A DNA stretch of 64,000 nucleotides from Phycisphaeraceae bacterium (GTDB taxonomy: Bacteria; Planctomycetota; Phycisphaerae; Phycisphaerales; Phycisphaeraceae). Below the pieces are notes generated by a model. The model made no database searches. It saw only the letters and a list, made by a program, of their open reading frames with translations, and was not told where the DNA came from. The stretch covers positions 1-64,000 of the forward strand of contig JAFIFY010000111.1 of the NCBI GenBank assembly GCA_020831765.1. The letters run 5' to 3'. Shown here in pieces: positions 1-8,651 of this stretch. The position numbers and the translations under genes were made by a program. Position 1 is the first letter of the stretch. Each line of letters opens with the position of its first letter.

Positions 1-1
1 G

Positions 2-178
2 ATCCCCGGCTGGACCGAAGCGCTTCAGTTGCTCCAGGAAGGTGGCAAGCTCGAAGTCATCATCCCGCCGAATCTCGCCTATGGCGAGCGCGGTGCGGGC
101 CAAGTGATTCCACCCAATGCCACGCTCTTCTTCGAAATCGAGCTGGTGCGGGTCGGCGGGGACCGGCCGGCCGAGTAA
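2..178 (+). CDS. FKBP-type peptidyl-prolyl isomerase, C-terminal part
   Basis: Only the last 58 residues lie in the window; the 5' end is outside. The reading frame shows the typical end of an FKBP domain: a helix with a WTEAL core, then [11 protein letters not shown], the LAYGERG loop and [14 protein letters not shown], followed by a short hydrophilic tail and a TAA stop. These motifs belong to the FKBP fold, which catalyses cis-trans isomerisation of peptide bonds before proline. The [13 protein letters not shown] strand normally ends the domain, so the protein finishes at the usual point. Whether it is periplasmic (FkpA or Mip type) or cytoplasmic cannot be judged without the N-terminus. 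A strong intrinsic terminator follows about 55 bases later, so it is the last gene of its transcript. Confidence 0.9.
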   Translation: MPGWTEALQLLQEGGKLEVIIPPNLAYGERGAGQVIPPNATLFFEIELVRVGGDRPAE

Positions 179-232
179 GCATCAGCTTGGGGAGTTGGCC
201 CGGATCATCGATCCGGACCTGAGATCAAAACG

Positions 233-267
233 AACGGGGCTGCCGCAGCGCAGCCTCGTTTTTTTTT
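233..267 (+). terminator. Rho-independent terminator of the FKBP gene
   Basis: An 11-bp stem (AACGGGGCTGC at 233-243 pairing with GCAGCCTCGTT at 250-260, one G-T wobble) closes a 6-base loop and is followed directly by a run of seven T. This is a classical intrinsic terminator on the plus strand. Confidence 0.88.
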
Positions 268-431
268 CGAAATTTCCCTGGCACCAGGCGATGAACCCGG
301 GACCGAGGCGCTCGGGCCGAATCTCTTCGAGGGGCGATCCGTACCGGCCCTGACTTGCTGGACCGCTCCGGCCCGGCTCACCGGGGGAGTGAACTCGAAC
401 CCATTGCCGGCCGAAGCCGTAAGATAGGCAT

Positions 432-2414
432 ATGAATTCAGGTCGATTCAACTGGGTTTCGTGGGGTACGCTGGCCGCCGCCGTGGGCCTGCTGGTGCTG
501 GCCGGCTGGCTGAGCCAGGGGCTGGCCAATGAGCGTGATGAACACCAGATCGGCCTGACGCGGCAGGATGAAGCGCCGCCTCCACCGACCGTGACACTGG
601 CTTCCACGCTTGGTGGACCGGTCCGCGCCGGGGCCGTGCTGTTTCTCTGGCATCGTGCCAACGAACTCAAGGATGCCGGCCAGTATGCCGAGGCCAATCA
701 GTGGTCCCGTTGGATTACCGATCTGCAGCCGGGCTTTCCGGCGGTCTGGTATTTCCACGCCTGGAACATGGCGTACAACATCTCCGTGACCACCAGCACG
801 CCCCGCGAGCGGTGGTTCTGGGTTGATAGCGGCGTTCGCCTGCTGCGTGAGCGCGGCCTGCGATACAACCCCCGCGCCTACATGCTCTACCGCGAGTTGG
901 GCTACATCTTCATCCACAAGATCGGGGCTTACTCCGATGACATGCACTGGTACTACAAGCGCCGCCTCGCCCTGGAATGGCAGGAGTTGCTTGGTGTGGC
1001 CTTCCCCGGGCAGGATCCGGTCGAGCGCATGCGACTGGTCGCCGAAGCGCCCGATTCGCTCAGTGAGCTGCGTCGAAGCGACCCCGCCATCGCGGAATTG
1101 ATGGATGAGTTGAGGAGGACCGGCTACGAGATCGACATCAACCTCCTCCGCACCATCGGCCGGATCGACATGGTCCCGCAATCCCGCGCGGCTGAGTTGT
1201 ATCAGAACGGCGTTTTCGCGGACACGGATTTTTTCGATCGCTCGACGCTGCCGCCACCGCCGGACGATGCCATCTCCGTGCTCATCCGTTCCATTCGTGA
1301 TCAACGCGGCTCCAGCCGCGAGCAGGCGCTCGAGGCCATTCTCAACACGCTCCGCAAACGCGAACTGCAAGATCGCTACAACATGGATGCCCGGTTGATG
1401 TGGCAGATGATGGCCGGCGTCGAGGGCGACCCGGACCTGTTCGGATACGGTCCTTTGGACTGGCGCCATCCGGCTTCGCACAGCCTGTACTGGACCACCC
1501 TCGGTGTCCGAGCGATCGAAGATGGCCGGCTGATTTCCCAGGCCGATGTGGTCAATACACGCCGCCAGATTCTCCACGGCCTGCAGGCCAAATTTCATGA
1601 GGGACGCATATTCTTTGATCCGCTCGTGCAGGATCCCCGCGTTCGACCTTCCTTGGCTGACCGGTCATCGCCGGTCGACCGGACCTTGAGCGCCTCACCG
1701 CTGAGATACTCAAGCAACCTGGCCTTCGCTCAAGCGTACGAGACAGCCTTCCAACGCGCCATCGAGGTCGTCGGCCGGGATGATGTCCGCGGGTCGGCCC
1801 AGGCCTACAAGGGTGGCCACGAAAACCTGTTGCTCGATGTGGTTCTACAGTCGTGGCTGTCCGGCGATTTCGATATGGCGCGGCAATGGGTCAATCGGGC
1901 AAGGGATCTTTACGCCCGGGAACCGCACAATATTCGATCGGGTCGCTACGAGCAGGACTTGACCACTTTCGTCACCGAACTGTTCGTGGACAATCTTGAG
2001 CTATTGCGCAACATCAACGCCTTCATCACGGTCATGCTGGAACAGGGCATCGATCGCGGCCTGCTGGAAGGCAACCTGGAGTCGTACGCCAATTTCCGGG
2101 CCGAGGCCGAGAAAGCGTATCGGCGATTCATGGAAACGCGACGGGATGATGTCGCGGCGGTTCAGGGCCGGATGCAGCTTCCTCCCTTCAGTGAGATCGA
2201 GCGCCAGATCTTTATGGAACTGATCGTCGGTAAGAGCCAGTTTGGCCGGCCGTTGCCCCTCCTGGAACGCCATCGCGTCTGGACCTACGCCCCTGGCTAT
2301 CTCCGCGAAGCCGCCTACCCCCAGGTGGCCGATGAATTGCGTCGCCAGTGTGAAGCGGTGGGCTTTGACTTCGAAACCACCTTCCCCGCGCCGACGCCCA
2401 TGGCCGCTCAGTGA
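432..2414 (+). CDS. membrane-anchored tetratricopeptide-like protein, function unknown
   Basis: A 660-residue protein with one N-terminal membrane segment (about residues 10-30, rich in Leu, Ala and Gly) and no lipobox; the rest is a soluble, helix-rich domain outside the cytoplasm. The region around residues 65-120 (RAGAVLFLWHRANELKD, then WYFHAWNMAYNIS) has the spacing of tetratricopeptide-like helices, and residues 120-180 hold many aromatic residues (YMLYRELGYIF, MHWYYKRR). It resembles long anchored hypothetical proteins I recall from planctomycetes, but I know no assigned function. The start is the ATG at 432. I see no good Shine-Dalgarno sequence before it. It lies after the FKBP terminator and so begins a new transcript, possibly continuing into the phosphoesterase gene downstream. 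Confidence 0.75.
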   Translation: MNSGRFNWVSWGTLAAAVGLLVLAGWLSQGLANERDEHQIGLTRQDEAPPPPTVTLASTLGGPVRAGAVLFLWHRANELKDAGQYAEANQWSRWITDLQPGFPAVWYFHAWNMAYNISVTTSTPRERWFWVDSGVRLLRERGLRYNPRAYMLYRELGYIFIHKIGAYSDDMHWYYKRRLALEWQELLGVAFPGQDPVERMRLVAEAPDSLSELRRSDPAIAELMDELRRTGYEIDINLLRTIGRIDMVPQSRAAELYQNGVFADTDFFDRSTLPPPPDDAISVLIRSIRDQRGSSREQALEAILNTLRKRELQDRYNMDARLMWQMMAGVEGDPDLFGYGPLDWRHPASHSLYWTTLGVRAIEDGRLISQADVVNTRRQILHGLQAKFHEGRIFFDPLVQDPRVRPSLADRSSPVDRTLSASPLRYSSNLAFAQAYETAFQRAIEVVGRDDVRGSAQAYKGGHENLLLDVVLQSWLSGDFDMARQWVNRARDLYAREPHNIRSGRYEQDLTTFVTELFVDNLELLRNINAFITVMLEQGIDRGLLEGNLESYANFRAEAEKAYRRFMETRRDDVAAVQGRMQLPPFSEIERQIFMELIVGKSQFGRPLPLLERHRVWTYAPGYLREAAYPQVADELRRQCEAVGFDFETTFPAPTPMAAQ

Positions 2415-2581
2415 GGGCCGGTTCGCCGGCACTTTGCCATCCTTTGTCCAATTCGGCTAACCTTACCCACGCTGGGGCGGTCCACGCGATACGGCTGTGC
2501 GTCCGGGCTCTCTCCCGCTTGGCCGATCTCCCCACGATGGGCCGGGCAAAGACCATCGAACCCAGGGCCGAAGGGCTGCTT

Positions 2582-3097
2582 GTGACCAGACTCGGACTGC
2601 TTTCAGATTCGCACGGCCGCGCGGCGACGACTCGAAAGGCGGTGGCACTGCTTCAGGCTCACGGGGCTGAAGTGCTGATCCACCTCGGCGATCTGGGTGG
2701 GGTGGATGTGATCGACGCCCTCCTCGTGCCCGGCGCATCACCGGGCGACCTGATCGAGGCCCATATCGTGTTCGGCAACGTGGACTGGGACGCCGATGAC
2801 CTGGAACGGTACGCCCGGGCCGTGGGCATCAAGGTCGGCCATCCCATGGGCCGGCTCACCCGCGCCGGCAAGCGGATCGCCTTTACCCACGGCCACCTCC
2901 ACGACTGCGTCGAGCAAGCGATCACGGACCATGTCGACTACCTGCTCGTCGGCCATACGCACCAGGCACGCGACCAGCGCGTCGGCATCACTCGCGTGAT
3001 CAATCCCGGAGCCCTCTTTCGGGCGGCGGCCTACACCGTCGCCATCCTCGATGTGCAGCGCGACCACTTGGAGCTGATCACCCTTCCAGAGGGCTGA
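2582..3097 (+). CDS. YfcE/MJ0936-type metallophosphoesterase
   Basis: A 171-residue calcineurin-like phosphoesterase, the normal length for the small YfcE/MJ0936 family of cytoplasmic phosphodiesterases. The metal-binding motifs occur in order: the N-terminal DSHG after a hydrophobic strand, LGDLGG, the FGNVDWD asparagine motif, THGHLHD and VGHTHQ, then the NPGA closing motif. These residues bind two divalent metals. A start at the GTG at 2582 (GAAGGG six bases upstream) puts the first strand at residue 3, as is usual. The frame is open upstream to 2411 and has an ATG at 2537, but those residues look non-homologous. The natural substrate cannot be inferred. Confidence 0.85.
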   Translation: MTRLGLLSDSHGRAATTRKAVALLQAHGAEVLIHLGDLGGVDVIDALLVPGASPGDLIEAHIVFGNVDWDADDLERYARAVGIKVGHPMGRLTRAGKRIAFTHGHLHDCVEQAITDHVDYLLVGHTHQARDQRVGITRVINPGALFRAAAYTVAILDVQRDHLELITLPEG

Positions 3098-3115
3098 GTC
3101 GACTCGGAAAATCAC

Positions 3116-3121
3116 TATAAT
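3116..3121 (+). promoter_or_regulatory. possible -10 element (TATAAT)
   Basis: A perfect TATAAT hexamer lies in the 201-base gap before the GNAT gene. No acceptable TTGACA-like hexamer sits 16-18 bases upstream, so this is only a candidate. A similar isolated TATAAT occurs at 29723. Confidence 0.3.
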
Positions 3122-3298
3122 GCCCGCCACGATCGAGTTGGCTCTTGAGTTTGCGGTTTGCCACCTTGCCTGATTCCGGCGATGCGACCGCCGGCTACTC
3201 CCGACATCCCGACTGGAGTAGAATGTCTAAAATCACCATTTTCGTCCCGGTTATGCGCCAAGACACGGTCCGCACCGGGCACTGATGAGCCATGCACG

Positions 3299-3817
3299 AT
3301 GACGCACGAGCGTCCGGACCAAGACCTGCCCGACCTGACCATCCGAACCTTCGATCCAGCGGATCGGCCCGCTGTCCAGCGCCTCTATGCTGAGGGGCTA
3401 CTCGCCGGGCAGATCGACCCCAACGACACCGCCACCGATATCGAGGACATCGAGGCGGCGTATTTCTCCGAGCCGCACAATCACTTCTGGGTGGCGGAGC
3501 TGGCGGGCAAGGTGGTCGGCATGATTGGCGTCGTCCGAGATGCCGAACAGTCGCTGGGCGAGATTCGCAGATTGCGCGTTGATCCCCAGTGGCAGAACAC
3601 CAGCGTCGGCGCCACGCTGATCGAAGTGGCACTGGCCCACTGCAAGCACCACGGATGGCTAAAGGTCGTATTGGATACCCGCTTCGAAAGGAACGTGGCC
3701 CTGGACCTTTTCAGCCGCTTCGGCTTCAAGCACAACCGCTCGCGAAACGTCCACGACCGGGAGATGCTCGAGTTCTACCTCGATCTCTATCGGCGTGACG
3801 ATGCCAATGATCGCTGA
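3299..3817 (+). CDS. GNAT family N-acetyltransferase
   Basis: A 172-residue acetyltransferase of the GNAT fold. Visible family features are the central FWVAELAGKVVGMIGVVR beta hairpin, the LGEIRRLRVDPQWQ strand that leads into the acetyl-CoA pyrophosphate loop (here QNTSVGATLIEVAL, a loose form of the Q/RxxGxG/A motif), and the final FSRFGFKHN strand. The start at 3299 (MTHERPDQ) places the fold directly after a short acidic leader; the frame is open upstream but that part is not GNAT-like. The acceptor (small molecule, antibiotic or protein) cannot be told from sequence. It is a single gene on the plus strand, about 100 bases before the DUF309 gene. Confidence 0.82.
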   Translation: MTHERPDQDLPDLTIRTFDPADRPAVQRLYAEGLLAGQIDPNDTATDIEDIEAAYFSEPHNHFWVAELAGKVVGMIGVVRDAEQSLGEIRRLRVDPQWQNTSVGATLIEVALAHCKHHGWLKVVLDTRFERNVALDLFSRFGFKHNRSRNVHDREMLEFYLDLYRRDDANDR

Positions 3818-3918
3818 TCGCAAGCGCGCAAGGCCGCGGTATCGGTGATCCACACCGCCGAAGTCCAGCCGGTTCGGGTCGAACATTCGGCCACCGATTC
3901 GTTTGTGGGAAGACCGCC

Positions 3919-4386
3919 ATGCCTCATCCCTCCCGGCCCCGATCCTTCCCATCACCCCCGGTGGAATTCAACCCCACCCATGATCAGGAGTGGGGCATCT
4001 ATCTGCGCGGCATTGAGCTCTTCAATCACCGTGAATGGTTTGAGGCCCACGAAATCTGGGAAGACAACTGGCATCTGGCCGAAGGGCCACGCAAGCGGTT
4101 CTACCAGGGCCTGATCCAGGTCGCGGTAACGCTCGAACACGCCCGCCGAGGCAACCCTCGAGGAGTCCGCACTGTCTGGACAAGCTCGCGGGGGAAGTTT
4201 GTTGAACTGCCGGATTGGTTTCTTGGGCTGAGAATTCCGGAATTGCTTGATGGAGTCGGCGAGGCGATCCAGCCCGTTCTGAATCTCGCCCCATCCGAAT
4301 TCCGACCGGGGCTGCCTCATGGACGCGATCTACCCACACGCTGGGACCGGGTGCCTCAAATCCGATTAGACTGGACGAACAGATGA
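3919..4386 (+). CDS. DUF309 domain protein
   Basis: A 155-residue protein with the hallmark motifs of DUF309: GIELFNHREWFEAHEIWEDN (roughly residues 31-50), then KRFYQGLIQVAVTLEH and the ARRGNPRG turn. The paired HExWE-type motif and the all-helical character are diagnostic. The family is widespread in bacteria and plastids, and its biochemical role is unknown to me. The start ATG at 3919 is preceded by GGGAAG with a six-base spacer. The stop codon overlaps the start of the next gene by four bases (ATGA), so the two genes are translationally coupled. Confidence 0.85.
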   Translation: MPHPSRPRSFPSPPVEFNPTHDQEWGIYLRGIELFNHREWFEAHEIWEDNWHLAEGPRKRFYQGLIQVAVTLEHARRGNPRGVRTVWTSSRGKFVELPDWFLGLRIPELLDGVGEAIQPVLNLAPSEFRPGLPHGRDLPTRWDRVPQIRLDWTNR

Positions 4387-5105
4387 GCGGAACCGCGACC
4401 CAAGCCACCGATCGACGACCCCTGATGCTGGGCATTCTCGCCGCGCTGGTGTTCCTCGGCGTCTGGGTCTGTCTGGTACTGATGACCGATATCCGTTTTG
4501 ACATCGCCATGTGGGCCGCCGGTCTTGCCGCCGGCGCGGCGACCATGTTCACCGCGGATACCGCCGACCGCCGTCGAGGGCTGGTGCTCGGCATCACGGT
4601 GGTCTTCCTGGGGGCGGGAGCGTCATTGACCATCGGCTGGCTGAAGGACCCCGGCCGGAGCGAGCGCCAGGAGCTTGCACAGAAACTGGCCAACGATCCG
4701 ATCGCTGCCGCTCGACACTGGATGATCCATAGGTTCCGACAGAATGACACCGACCCCGAATTGTCCGAACTGGTCGACGCCTTCTATATCAGGTTCGCCC
4801 ACGAACTGGCCAAAGACCCCGACGCGGATCATCAACTTACCGGTCGTCAGCGGGATGAACTGGATCAAATCATCGCCGATCAGATCGCGCAATTTGATGA
4901 AGAGCGGCGCCAGCGGATGGCCGATGAACTGGCCGAAAAGCAGCAGCCCGTTCTCCGGCGATCCGAGAGGATCGCCAGCAGATTCTCGATCCGCAACCTG
5001 GTCTACCTGCTGCTGGGTTTCGTCACCGCCTTCTATTTCGGCGCACAGGGCAATCGGCCCTCGCAACCGGGGGAACCACCGGCGGAGCGTCCCCCATCCG
5101 AATAG
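4383..5105 (+). CDS. small four-helix membrane protein, function unknown
   Basis: A 240-residue protein. Three hydrophobic segments lie near the N-terminus (about residues 12-34, 42-58 and 66-84), then a hydrophilic, strongly charged middle (about 90-200, with the acidic and Gln-rich run DEERRQRMADELAEK), and a fourth hydrophobic segment near the end (about 207-222). A Pro-rich tail follows. I do not recognise the family. The ATG overlaps the DUF309 stop by four bases, so they form one operon. It converges with valS, whose stop is 33 bases away; the short gap contains a GC-rich palindrome (CGCGGCCGCG) but no T-run terminator. Confidence 0.65.
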   Translation: MSGTATQATDRRPLMLGILAALVFLGVWVCLVLMTDIRFDIAMWAAGLAAGAATMFTADTADRRRGLVLGITVVFLGAGASLTIGWLKDPGRSERQELAQKLANDPIAAARHWMIHRFRQNDTDPELSELVDAFYIRFAHELAKDPDADHQLTGRQRDELDQIIADQIAQFDEERRQRMADELAEKQQPVLRRSERIASRFSIRNLVYLLLGFVTAFYFGAQGNRPSQPGEPPAERPPSE

Positions 5106-5138
5106 TCACGCTCCGCGCGGCCGCGCCAGGCAGTCGCA

Positions 5139-8100
5139 TCAACCAAGCCGCGCCAGTTGATTCTCAATGACATGCAGCCGGTTTCGGGCGGTATCCAGTT
5201 GCTCGCGTGTCTGCTCCACCAGGTGCGGCGGCGCTCGCTTGACATAACCTTCGTTGGCCAACCGAGCCTCGAGCGTGGCCACGTTCTTCCTCGATTCTTC
5301 CAATGCCTTGGTCAGCCGCGCCTGTTCAGCCTCCCGATCAACCAGCCCGTGAACGAATATCTGCATCCCACCGGTCGCCGCCACCGCCGCATCGGCGGGT
5401 CGGTCAACCCGTGGCCCCACATCCTTGCAATGCGCCGCGGCGAGTATCTCCACCAATTGCTGGACTTGCAGCATCCGTGACGCCTGGGCCGCCGTGGCCT
5501 GGGCTGACACCGTGACCACCTTCCGCGGCGGTACCTTGTACTCGGTCCGCACCTGCCGGATCGCACCGACGATCTCACGGACCAGTGAGAAAGCCTTTTG
5601 TGCTTCGTCATTGTCCAGCTCCGGATTCGGCGTCGGCCACGGGGCGCAGGCCAACAGGAGCGAATCGGGAAGAGCAAGACCGGGAATCGACCGCTCCGGC
5701 ACCACCGCGCGGAGTTTCTCCCATAGCGCTTCGGTGATGAACGGCATCACCGGATGGAGAAGGCGCAGGGTGACATCCAGGCAGGCGGCCAGCACCGCCT
5801 GCTGTTCGGGCTTCTCATCCATCGTCGGCTTGATGGCCTCGATATACCAATCGCACAGGTCGCCCCAGGTGAAATCGTAAAGCAGTTGGGCGTAGGTATT
5901 GAACTGATATTCCTCAAGAGCCCGGTTCGCCCCGTCCATCGTGGCCATCAGGCGTCCGAGTATCCAGCGATCGGCCGGCCCCAACTTTTCAAAACCAGTC
6001 GACGCGGGCTCTCCAGCTCCGGTCCTGGCACTTTCCAGTCGTCCCAATGCGAACCGAACCGCGTTCCAGAGCTTGTTGGCGAAGTTTCTGCCGTAGTCGA
6101 ACTTGGAACTGGTATTCCGGGCGGCAGGCGTCTGTTCATCGGGCCGCGCCTTGCCCGAGGCGATCCCGTAGGAGCTGACCATCTTCGCGCCAGGCTTGCC
6201 CGGGCTCTCCTGAATCGGCGCGGCGACCTTGATGCCATTGGCCAGTGAGATCATCTTCGGCGTGAAAACCTGCCCGGTGTGCGGACAAACCATATCCACG
6301 GGCATCCGCACATCCTGCGTCTGCGTGGTCATCTGAGTCAGCGTGAATCGCATGGCGTCCGAGCCGTGCCGATGGATGATGTCCAGCGGATCCACGCCAT
6401 TGCCCAGGCTCTTACTCATCTTCTGTCCCTCGCCATCCTGGATCATCGCGTGGATGAACACATGCTCGAACGGCAGACAGCCACGAAAATAGATGTTGAA
6501 CATCACCATGCGCGACACCCACAGGGTGATGATCTCGCGCGCGGTGCAAAGCGAACTGCCCGGGTTGAACCGCTCCAATAGTGCGTGTCCCTCGGGAATC
6601 TCGTCCGGGAACTTTTCCGGATCGGGCCAGCCCAGCGTCGAGATCGGCCAGAGGCCGCTGCTGAACCACGTATCCAGCACATCCGGATCCTGCTCCATGC
6701 CCAATTCCGTGAGCTTACCGAGCAATTCCGGCTCATCACACCGTACCGCGATGAACACGTCGCACACCGAGCGCTCATCCTCACCCCGGCTGGAACGGGC
6801 ATCGCCTTCGGACGTGCGCGATTCGATCCGAATGTGTACATCATCAATCCATGGCTTGAGCGATGCCTTGATTCGCTCAAGCAGTTCTTTCTCGGAAGAC
6901 TCGACTTCAAGCCGGCTCCACACCGGAATGCGATGGCCCCACCAGAGCTGGCGACTGATGCACCAGTCACGGATATTCTCATGCCAGTGTTGAAACGTCC
7001 GGGCATAGCGCGAGGGGAAAAAGAGCAATTTCCCTTCCCACTTGGCCGGCTTGCCAACGGTCGCCTCCTGATCGCCTCGCCACAGACACGCACCGGGCAC
7101 GGTCTGCTCGGGCGCCAAAGCGCCAAGCGCAGCGCCGGCCAATCGATCATCGGTCACCTTCACGTACCACTGATCGGACAGATACGGCTCGATGGGTACG
7201 TGAGAACGATAGCTGTGTCCCACCGAATGCCGGTACGGCCGAATCTCGGCCAGCAGGCCCTGTCGCTCGAACCAGCGGACAATCATCTTCCGGGCCTCGA
7301 AGCGGTCCTTACCGGCCAGTTCGTCAAGAAACGGATCAAAGCGACGGCCTTCGATCTCGTCGATCGGCCAACCATGGTCCAGGCTGATCGAGCCATCCGG
7401 CGCCATCACATTGACCATGGCCAGGGGCGGTTGCTGTCTTCGACCGATCTCATAATCGTTCGGGTCGTGGGCGGGGGTCACCTTGAGAAACCCGGAGGCG
7501 TATCGGGCCTTGGCATCCTCCGAATCGGCATCGGGCAGGACCACGTAATCATCGGCGATGATGGGGATCAGTCGGTTGACGATCGGCAGACGAACCCGGC
7601 GTCCCACAAGCTCGGCCGCGCGTGGATCCTTCGGGTTCATGGCCACGGCCGTATCTCCCAGCATGGTCTCCGGCCGCGTCGTGGCCACGGTCACGAACTC
7701 CCCGGTATCCCCATCGGCATCATCCACGATCGGGTACTTGAGGTACCAGAAGCTGCTGTCGACCTCGACGTTTTCCACTTCATCATCGGCCAGTGCCGTT
7801 TTCGTCGCCGGATCCCAGTTCACCAGCCGTTTGCCGCGATAGATCAACCCATCGGCGAACAGTCGGAAGAAAGCCTCGCGAACCGCCGCCGCGCAGATCG
7901 GGTCCATGGTGAAGCGTTGACGATCCCAGTCACACGAACAGCCCATGGCCTTGAGCTGATCGGTGATCCGCCCCTCGTATTCATCCTTCCACGCCTCGAT
8001 CTTGCGCACGAACTCCTCGCGGGCGAAATCGGTGCGGCGCTTGCCCTCTTCGTGGAGCACTCGCTTTTCCACCACCGTTTGTGTCGCGATTCCGGCATGA

Positions 8101-8405
8101 TCGGTTCCCGGCATCCACAGGGTATTGAACCCCCGCATGCGTCGCCAGCGGACAAGAACATCCTGGATCGTGTTGTTCAGCGCGTGGCCCATGTGCAGCG
8201 CGGCGGTAACGTTGGGCGGCGGAATCATGACCGCATACGGCTCGCCCGCATCGGTCGGGGAAGCGTGGAAAACACCCTGCTCGACCCAACGCCGCCGCAT
8301 TTCCGGCTCGATTTCCACCGGCTGATACTGGCGGCTCAACTCTCCGGCGATCGCTCCCCCCGCCGCGGGTTCAGGAGTAATGTCGGTGGATTGGCTCTGG
8401 TTCAT
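5139..8405 (-). CDS. valS: valyl-tRNA synthetase
   Basis: A 1088-residue class I aminoacyl-tRNA synthetase that charges tRNA-Val. The HIGH motif appears as HMGH after PPNVTAAL, the tRNA-side MPGTDHAGIATQ follows, the KMSKS motif appears as GQKMSKSLGN, and the C-terminal coiled-coil arm (about the last 70 residues) is present. It is roughly 140 residues longer than the E. coli enzyme, as I recall that length. The excess lies in an insertion before the DVLDTWFSSGLW motif and in another of about 65 residues between the KMSKS region and the anticodon-binding domain. The start is the ATG at 8405 (MNQSQS), preceded by GGAG ten bases away; the frame is open a little further upstream. A TATACT hexamer at 8597-8602 (minus strand) could be its -10 element, giving a leader of about 190 bases. 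Confidence 0.96.
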   Translation of the reverse strand: MNQSQSTDITPEPAAGGAIAGELSRQYQPVEIEPEMRRRWVEQGVFHASPTDAGEPYAVMIPPPNVTAALHMGHALNNTIQDVLVRWRRMRGFNTLWMPGTDHAGIATQTVVEKRVLHEEGKRRTDFAREEFVRKIEAWKDEYEGRITDQLKAMGCSCDWDRQRFTMDPICAAAVREAFFRLFADGLIYRGKRLVNWDPATKTALADDEVENVEVDSSFWYLKYPIVDDADGDTGEFVTVATTRPETMLGDTAVAMNPKDPRAAELVGRRVRLPIVNRLIPIIADDYVVLPDADSEDAKARYASGFLKVTPAHDPNDYEIGRRQQPPLAMVNVMAPDGSISLDHGWPIDEIEGRRFDPFLDELAGKDRFEARKMIVRWFERQGLLAEIRPYRHSVGHSYRSHVPIEPYLSDQWYVKVTDDRLAGAALGALAPEQTVPGACLWRGDQEATVGKPAKWEGKLLFFPSRYARTFQHWHENIRDWCISRQLWWGHRIPVWSRLEVESSEKELLERIKASLKPWIDDVHIRIESRTSEGDARSSRGEDERSVCDVFIAVRCDEPELLGKLTELGMEQDPDVLDTWFSSGLWPISTLGWPDPEKFPDEIPEGHALLERFNPGSSLCTAREIITLWVSRMVMFNIYFRGCLPFEHVFIHAMIQDGEGQKMSKSLGNGVDPLDIIHRHGSDAMRFTLTQMTTQTQDVRMPVDMVCPHTGQVFTPKMISLANGIKVAAPIQESPGKPGAKMVSSYGIASGKARPDEQTPAARNTSSKFDYGRNFANKLWNAVRFALGRLESARTGAGEPASTGFEKLGPADRWILGRLMATMDGANRALEEYQFNTYAQLLYDFTWGDLCDWYIEAIKPTMDEKPEQQAVLAACLDVTLRLLHPVMPFITEALWEKLRAVVPERSIPGLALPDSLLLACAPWPTPNPELDNDEAQKAFSLVREIVGAIRQVRTEYKVPPRKVVTVSAQATAAQASRMLQVQQLVEILAAAHCKDVGPRVDRPADAAVAATGGMQIFVHGLVDREAEQARLTKALEESRKNVATLEARLANEGYVKRAPPHLVEQTREQLDTARNRLHVIENQLARLG

Positions 8406-8651
8406 CGTGTGTCTGCTCCAATCGCTGACCCGGAGGGCCGCCAATCACGCATGACAGCCCGGCTGTGCCTGTCCCGGTAAGCGAAAATGATCTTGGCATC
8501 GGATGACGATGCGACCGCAACGCGGATGGAACGGGGGTCAACCCCTCAACCAACAGCGACCGTAAAGCTATATGCGTGACTTCGATGCATGACGACAGTA
8601 TAGCCATCGTCGGACACGCAAGCGCCGAATGGTCACCCAAGCCCGCGACCT

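Noticed and set aside
6585-8480. A 631-codon open frame opposite valS
   Set aside because: It is a shadow of valS caused by high GC. The valS frame has the HIGH and KMSKS motifs; the opposite frame has no recognisable domain.
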